Shown one piece after another: positions 6,725-8,087 of a DNA stretch of 8,087 nucleotides (within the stretch, counting starts at the first letter, position 1; every line of letters starts with the position of its first letter). The notes beneath the pieces are model-generated. The model worked only from the letters and a program-made list of their open reading frames with translations, was not told the DNA's origin and did not search any database. Origin of the DNA: CAYUXF01 sp964448755 (lineage in GTDB: Bacteria > Margulisbacteria > Termititenacia > Termititenacales > CAYUXF01). The stretch covers positions 1 to 8,087 of the forward strand of contig CAYUXF010000067.1 in assembly GCA_964448755.1 (NCBI GenBank), given 5' to 3'. A program made the position numbers and the translations under genes.

Positions 6725-7380
6725 TGCCAGGAATTGACGATCAAATAGCGATAGTAGAAGAGCAAGAAGATTTTTTGCTGATCAATAAACCGGCAGGAAT
6801 TTCTACCCATTCTTCGCCGGGCGATACATCACCTAATGTAATTGCTCTTTTAGAAGAAAAATATTATCAACTTTACCCGGTCATGCGTTTAGACCGCATG
6901 ACTTCTGGTTTGTTAGTGATAGGAAAAACCGCGGAATTTGCCGCCGGTGTAAAATTCAATAAAAAATTATATCAAGCGGTTGTCCTTGGTCAGGTGCAGG
7001 GCGCCGGCACAATAGATAAAAGCTTGACGGTTAAAAAATTTGCGACCAGAGAAAAACAAAAGCAGTCGGCGCATACAGAATACAGGGTTATTAAACAGTG
7101 GGCGGGGTTTTCCTGGCTGGAATTAGAAATAACGACTGGTCGGCATCACCAGATCCGCAAGCACTTGCGTTCTATTGGCCATCCGGTCTTAGGTGATTTT
7201 AGGCATGGCTATAAAGATAAAAATCTGGAATTTCAGGCAAAACTTCAAGGCCAAGAGCTGTCGTTAATGCTGCACTGCAGCCAGCTTTCTTTTAAATGGT
7301 TGGGCAAAGAATATTCTTATAAAGTAGATTGGCCGGTAGAGCGAGCTCTTATATTTGATTTTTTGGACGTAGTGGAATAA
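6724..7380 (+). CDS. RluA-family pseudouridine synthase, compact, TruC-like (218 aa)
   Basis: A cytoplasmic enzyme converting uridine to pseudouridine in rRNA or tRNA. The family's motifs appear in order: INKPAGISTHSS near residue 20, the catalytic loop RLDRMTSGLLVIGKT with nucleophile Asp57, and TTGRHHQIRKHL (Gly139-Arg145), followed by GHPVLGD and a MLHCSQLSF strand. There is no S4 RNA-binding domain. The size and the HQIRKHL/GHPVLGD/LHC pattern are closest to TruC, which modifies tRNA U65 in E. coli, but the target cannot be fixed from sequence. The catalytic motif is usually H-R-L-D; here Met55 replaces the His. The ATG overlaps the CBS gene's stop (TAATG) and has no Shine-Dalgarno sequence, so translation probably depends on coupling to the CBS gene. 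Housekeeping enzymes in such positions are often operon passengers, so a link to ion transport is not implied. Confidence 0.9.
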   Translation: MPGIDDQIAIVEEQEDFLLINKPAGISTHSSPGDTSPNVIALLEEKYYQLYPVMRLDRMTSGLLVIGKTAEFAAGVKFNKKLYQAVVLGQVQGAGTIDKSLTVKKFATREKQKQSAHTEYRVIKQWAGFSWLELEITTGRHHQIRKHLRSIGHPVLGDFRHGYKDKNLEFQAKLQGQELSLMLHCSQLSFKWLGKEYSYKVDWPVERALIFDFLDVVE

Positions 7381-7413
7381 TATTAAAATAATTTTATGGT
7401 ATGAGGTTTTGAG

Positions 7414-8087
7414 ATGTATTGGTTATTTAAAAAGCTTTCGCTAGAACTAGAAGAAATTAATGGCAAAAAATTAGTTCGCTGTTCAAGAGCATTATTAGAA
7501 GAATATAAAGATAGAATTATTGCTGCGCAAATTCCTCTCTGGCATAAAAAGAGCGATGGTAAGCTTATTATAATTCCACTGGAAAAATTTGATATTTATG
7601 TGGCCCGGCGCACTCTTGATTTTTATCTGGAAGAGAGCTGGGTTTTAAGGCTTGATCACGAGCGGTTGCTGGAAAAAGAGCGAGAAATTAAAGGGGCTAA
7701 ACCATCCCCCAAGAAAAAAAGTCTAAAAGAGATCATTAATTATGTAGAGGGGCTGGGTATTGATGAGCAAATTGTTTATTTGCAAAAAACAGCTGTCGCT
7801 TTTAATGGTTTGAGACAAAATAAAGAGGTGCCTAATTTTAAAGCGGTGCGCGAGGCGGCCGGACAATTCGGCCGTGCTGTTTTAATAAATAATATTGTTC
7901 TGAATAAACAAAATGCCGGCATTGCCGTAAATTGGCCGCCAGCTGTGCTTAACCGCTTTCTATCTATGCATAAGAGTTTTCAATTGATTGGGCAGGAGCT
8001 TTATTATAATGGGTTTTTCCAAAGATATGATTTTATTAATAATTATGCGACAACCACATTTTTAGATGAAGAACAGAAAAAAGATGT
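7414..8087 (+). CDS. Hypothetical protein, 3' end outside the window (224+ aa)
   Basis: An uninterrupted frame runs from an ATG at 7414 to the window edge. GAGG at 7403-7406 lies 7 bases before the start. Two nearby ATGs (7396, 7401) meet stops within a few codons, so this start is the best. I do not recognise the protein. Residues 1-80 are a mixed alpha/beta region (ELEEINGKKLVRCSRALLEE, then the strand KLIIIPLEKFDIYV). Residues about 82-103 form a charged, Lys-rich linker (LLEKEREIKGAKPSPKKKS). Residues 104-224 are mostly helical with a Trp-Pro-Pro turn near 174-176. There is no signal peptide or membrane segment, so it is probably cytoplasmic. It lies 33 bases after the pseudouridine synthase gene with no terminator between, so it may belong to the same operon. 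Confidence 0.75.
   Translation, partial: MYWLFKKLSLELEEINGKKLVRCSRALLEEYKDRIIAAQIPLWHKKSDGKLIIIPLEKFDIYVARRTLDFYLEESWVLRLDHERLLEKEREIKGAKPSPKKKSLKEIINYVEGLGIDEQIVYLQKTAVAFNGLRQNKEVPNFKAVREAAGQFGRAVLINNIVLNKQNAGIAVNWPPAVLNRFLSMHKSFQLIGQELYYNGFFQRYDFINNYATTTFLDEEQKKD

Noticed and set aside
1..8087. CRISPR arrays, tRNA or rRNA genes, insertion sequences, phage genes
   Set aside because: I saw no repeat-spacer pattern, no tRNA-like cloverleaf, no transposase or integrase and no long terminal repeats by eye.

Overview
The window looks like a stretch of chromosome from an uncultured bacterium of fairly low G+C (roughly 40% by eye) that probably has an outer membrane. The support is Shine-Dalgarno-led, closely packed genes, the standard genetic code, and a protein built like an outer-membrane beta-barrel. 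I cannot assign a phylum from sequence alone. Every gene I can support lies on the + strand.

Layout. Positions 43-291 hold a small charged hypothetical protein with no clear ribosome binding site. A 140-base gap follows (292-431), with a perfect TATAAT hexamer and a short hairpin. Positions 432-4531 hold a two-gene unit: a 790-residue beta-rich protein with an Ig-like domain and a possible degenerate CFI-box C-terminal domain, then a 569-residue protein with a barrel-like first half and an Ig/FlgD-like middle domain. Neither has a recognisable signal peptide, although both look like surface proteins. After a 100-base gap with a candidate promoter comes a second unit (4634-7380): a CPA2-type monovalent cation/proton antiporter, a PII-like small sensor protein, a tandem CBS-domain protein and a compact RluA-family pseudouridine synthase. 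The last three are joined by TAATG stop/start overlaps. A gene of unknown function starts at 7414 and runs off the window.

How the genes may work together. The antiporter is a bare membrane domain without the C-terminal nucleotide-binding RCK domain that many Kef-type relatives carry. The next two genes encode soluble proteins of families that typically bind adenine nucleotides or similar ligands. The simplest inference is that ion exchange is gated in trans by the PII-like and CBS proteins. This antiporter/PII-like/CBS cassette is the best candidate in the window for a little-described system. The 790/569-residue pair is the second: two secreted-looking proteins with no visible export signal.
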